From JBOGDS01 sp050743075 (lineage in GTDB: Bacteria; Actinomycetota; Actinomycetes; Jiangellales; Jiangellaceae): 23,072 nt of DNA. Shown here in pieces: positions 22,201-23,072 of the stretch. Each line of letters opens with the position of its first letter. The stretch's first letter is position 1. The notes under the pieces are model-generated. The model had not been told where the DNA came from, did no database searches, and saw nothing but the letters and a program-made list of their open reading frames with translations. The stretch covers positions 1-23,072 of the forward strand of contig JBOGDS010000063.1 in NCBI GenBank assembly GCA_050743075.1, read 5' to 3'. Both the position numbers and the translations under genes were made by a program.

Positions 22201-23072
22201 CTGGGCGTGCCGCTGCCGGTGGGGGTGCCGGTGGCGTTCACCGAGCCGGTGCCCGACCCGACGGGTGACCTGGTGGCCCGCTACGCCCGCACCCACGGCC
22301 CGTTCCATGCCGGGAACGCCGCGACCTGGCTGGGCCTCGGGGTCGCGGTGGTCCTCGACACGCTGCGCCGGCTGGCCGCGTCCGGACGGGTGGTCGAGGG
22401 CGAGCTGACGCCCGGGGCGTCGGGCACCGAGTGGTGCGATGCCGAGGTGCTGCGTCTGCTGCGGCGGCGCTCGGTGGCCGCGCTGCGCAAGGAGGCCGAG
22501 CCGGTCGACCCGGCGGCGCTGGGCCGGTTCCTGCCGGCGTGGCAGCACGTCGGTGGGTCGCTGCGCGGGGTCGACGGGGTGCTGCGGGTGGTCGAGCAAC
22601 TCGGCGGGTGTGCGGTGCCGGCCAGCGCGCTGGAGCGGCTGGTGCTGCCGGCCCGGATCGCCGGGTACTCGCAGGCCTGGCTGGACGAGCTGACCACGTC
22701 CGGCGAGGTGGTGTGGGCCGGCCACGGGTCGCTGCCGGGCACCGACGGCTGGGTGTCGCTGCACCTGGCCGACGCCGCGCCGCTGACGCTGCCGGACCCG
22801 GGCGAGCTCGACGGGTCGCCGCTGCACGACTCCGTGCTCGACGTGCTGTCGTCCGGCGGCGCGTTCTTCTTCCGGCAGCTGTCCGACGCGGTGGGGTCGA
22901 CCGACGACCAGGCGCTGGTCGCGGCACTGTGGGACCTGGTCTGGGCCGGCCGCGTCACCAACGACACGCTGGCGCCGCTGCGCTCGCTCGTCGGCGGCGG
23001 GAGGTCGACGCACCGGTCTCGGCCGGCCCGGCCGCCACGGTCCCGCTACGCGCGGGGGCGGCCGTCGTTGCC
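19234..23072 (+). CDS. lhr: Lhr-type superfamily 2 DNA repair helicase, partial (3' end outside window)
   Basis: The first ~1279 residues of a large helicase; actinobacterial Lhr proteins are ~1500 residues. Seen motifs: Walker A APTGSGKT (Lys ~50), motif Ia VLYISPLKALAVDVERNLRS, motif Ib TTPESLFLIL, DEVH box (~168-171) in VVVDEVHAVAGTKRG, motif III SLSATVRP, then STIVFANSRRLAERL, SSLELGIDMGAVDLVVQVES and the arginine-finger motif LQRVGRAGHQVG (~400). The large C-terminal winged-helix and Lhr-specific region follows (LFGYVASFLYEGDSPLAERR). Lhr translocates 3'-5' on DNA and unwinds RNA:DNA hybrids in DNA repair. The start is GTG 19234; the frame is open to the window end. Confidence 0.96.
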   Translation, partial: MADVLELFGPATREWFAGAFAAPTAAQEGAWRAVAGGRNALVVAPTGSGKTLAAFLWALDRLASQPTPEDPKQRCRVLYISPLKALAVDVERNLRSPLAGIRQAAQRLGLPEPDVTVGIRSGDTPVDERRRFQRTPPDVLITTPESLFLILTSQAREALRGVETVVVDEVHAVAGTKRGAHLALSLERLDALLPKPAQRVSLSATVRPVDEVARFLGGSHPVQVVDPGSTKAWDLRVVVPVADLGELGGHDTGPDSSPERRSSIWPHVEERVLDLVEEHRSTIVFANSRRLAERLTARLNEISTERASGETLPSPGELRPSEVMAQAGSTRGIDAMVARAHHGSVSKEQRAGIEDDLKTGRLPAVVATSSLELGIDMGAVDLVVQVESPPSVASGLQRVGRAGHQVGAVSRGVLFPKYRGDLVQTAVVVERMRNGQIEELHAPRNPLDVLAQQVISAVAMDDWHVDELLALVRRAHPFATLPRSAYDAVLDMLSGRYPSDEFAELRPRIVWDRTTGTLTGRPGAQRLAVTSGGTIPDRGLFGVFLAGSERGARVGELDEEMVYESRVGDVFALGATSWRIEDITHDRVVVSPAPGQPGRLPFWKGDALGRPAELGRAVGAFVREVSALPDDAARARVTDVGLDEWATSNLLSYLREQREATGHLPDDRTLLVERFRDELGDWRLIVHSPFGAQVHAPWALAIGARLRERYGVDVQAAHADDGIVLRIPDVEADSAAPTAELVVLDPDDVDDIVTAEVGGSALFASRFRECAARALLLPRRDPQRRTPLWQQRQRSAQLLEVASKYGSFPIVLEALRECVQDVFDLAGLQELMRAIADRRVRVVEVETPQPSPFARSLLFGYVASFLYEGDSPLAERRAQALSLDPTLLAELLGRTELRELLDASVIVRTEAELQRLAPDRQARDVEGVADLLRVLGPLSTAAVTSRCVDAEEAQRHLAALEDARRAIRLRVAGEECWAAIEDAGRLRDALGVPLPVGVPVAFTEPVPDPTGDLVARYARTHGPFHAGNAATWLGLGVAVVLDTLRRLAASGRVVEGELTPGASGTEWCDAEVLRLLRRRSVAALRKEAEPVDPAALGRFLPAWQHVGGSLRGVDGVLRVVEQLGGCAVPASALERLVLPARIAGYSQAWLDELTTSGEVVWAGHGSLPGTDGWVSLHLADAAPLTLPDPGELDGSPLHDSVLDVLSSGGAFFFRQLSDAVGSTDDQALVAALWDLVWAGRVTNDTLAPLRSLVGGGRSTHRSRPARPPRSRYARGRPSL

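Noticed and set aside
19798..23013. A 1071-codon open frame on the minus strand opposite lhr
   Set aside because: It is the antisense shadow of lhr caused by high GC at third codon positions: composition is dominated by Arg, Gln, His, Gly and Asp, with no domain pattern, while the plus strand shows all helicase motifs.

Overview
The window is chromosomal DNA from a high-GC actinomycete. Third codon positions are almost all G or C, GTG starts are common, and several families are typical of actinobacteria: DUF3046, a very long Lhr helicase, a SigX5-type sigma factor with a SnoaL-like tail, and an F420/PPOX-type flavoprotein. I cannot place the genus from the sequence alone.

Left part (1-4221): a leftward, translationally coupled export operon. 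It holds an ABC ATPase (GTG start at 4087), two different ABC-2 permeases and an MFS transporter, and every junction overlaps by 1-4 nt. A long, nearly perfect inverted repeat (4146-4221) separates it from a DUF3046 gene (4227-4421). DUF3046 genes usually sit next to recA, but here the next gene downstream is the ABC operon.

Middle part (4430-19090): an accessory stretch of small stress, detoxification and regulatory genes mixed with many decayed genes. Apparently intact genes are a secreted amidase; a DUF1697 plus DUF1579-like pair; a two-gene membrane operon divergent from a TetR regulator; VOC plus SigX5 sigma factor; ArsR, PspB-like membrane protein and MDR-type oxidoreductase; VOC plus DHFR-like reductase; a second DUF1579-like protein; a second ArsR; and a PPOX flavoprotein. 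Decayed genes are a DHA2-type MFS transporter, an ECF42 sigma factor, an unrecognised gene tail, RhuM, a VOC protein, a SnoaL tail, an SRPBCC/AHSA1 gene broken by a 32-bp-period tandem duplication, and an NYN-domain gene with a 1-nt frameshift.

Right part (19234-end): the first ~1279 codons of a large Lhr-type DNA repair helicase, which runs off the window.

The main regulatory observations are a perfect 12-bp-arm palindrome in front of the ArsR operon, a TetR-type operator between divergent genes, and promoter-like sequences before both the ABC operon and lhr. Those two resemble the mycobacterial RecA-independent (PafBC) DNA-damage promoter with exact N8 spacing, and each would give a leaderless GTG-start mRNA. 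I see no CRISPR array, tRNA, rRNA, transposase or integrase. No clearly new multi-gene system is evident. The strongest leads are the shared damage-type promoters, the tandem-duplication frameshift, the large hairpin, and the pseudogene-rich island between two core DNA-repair-associated genes.
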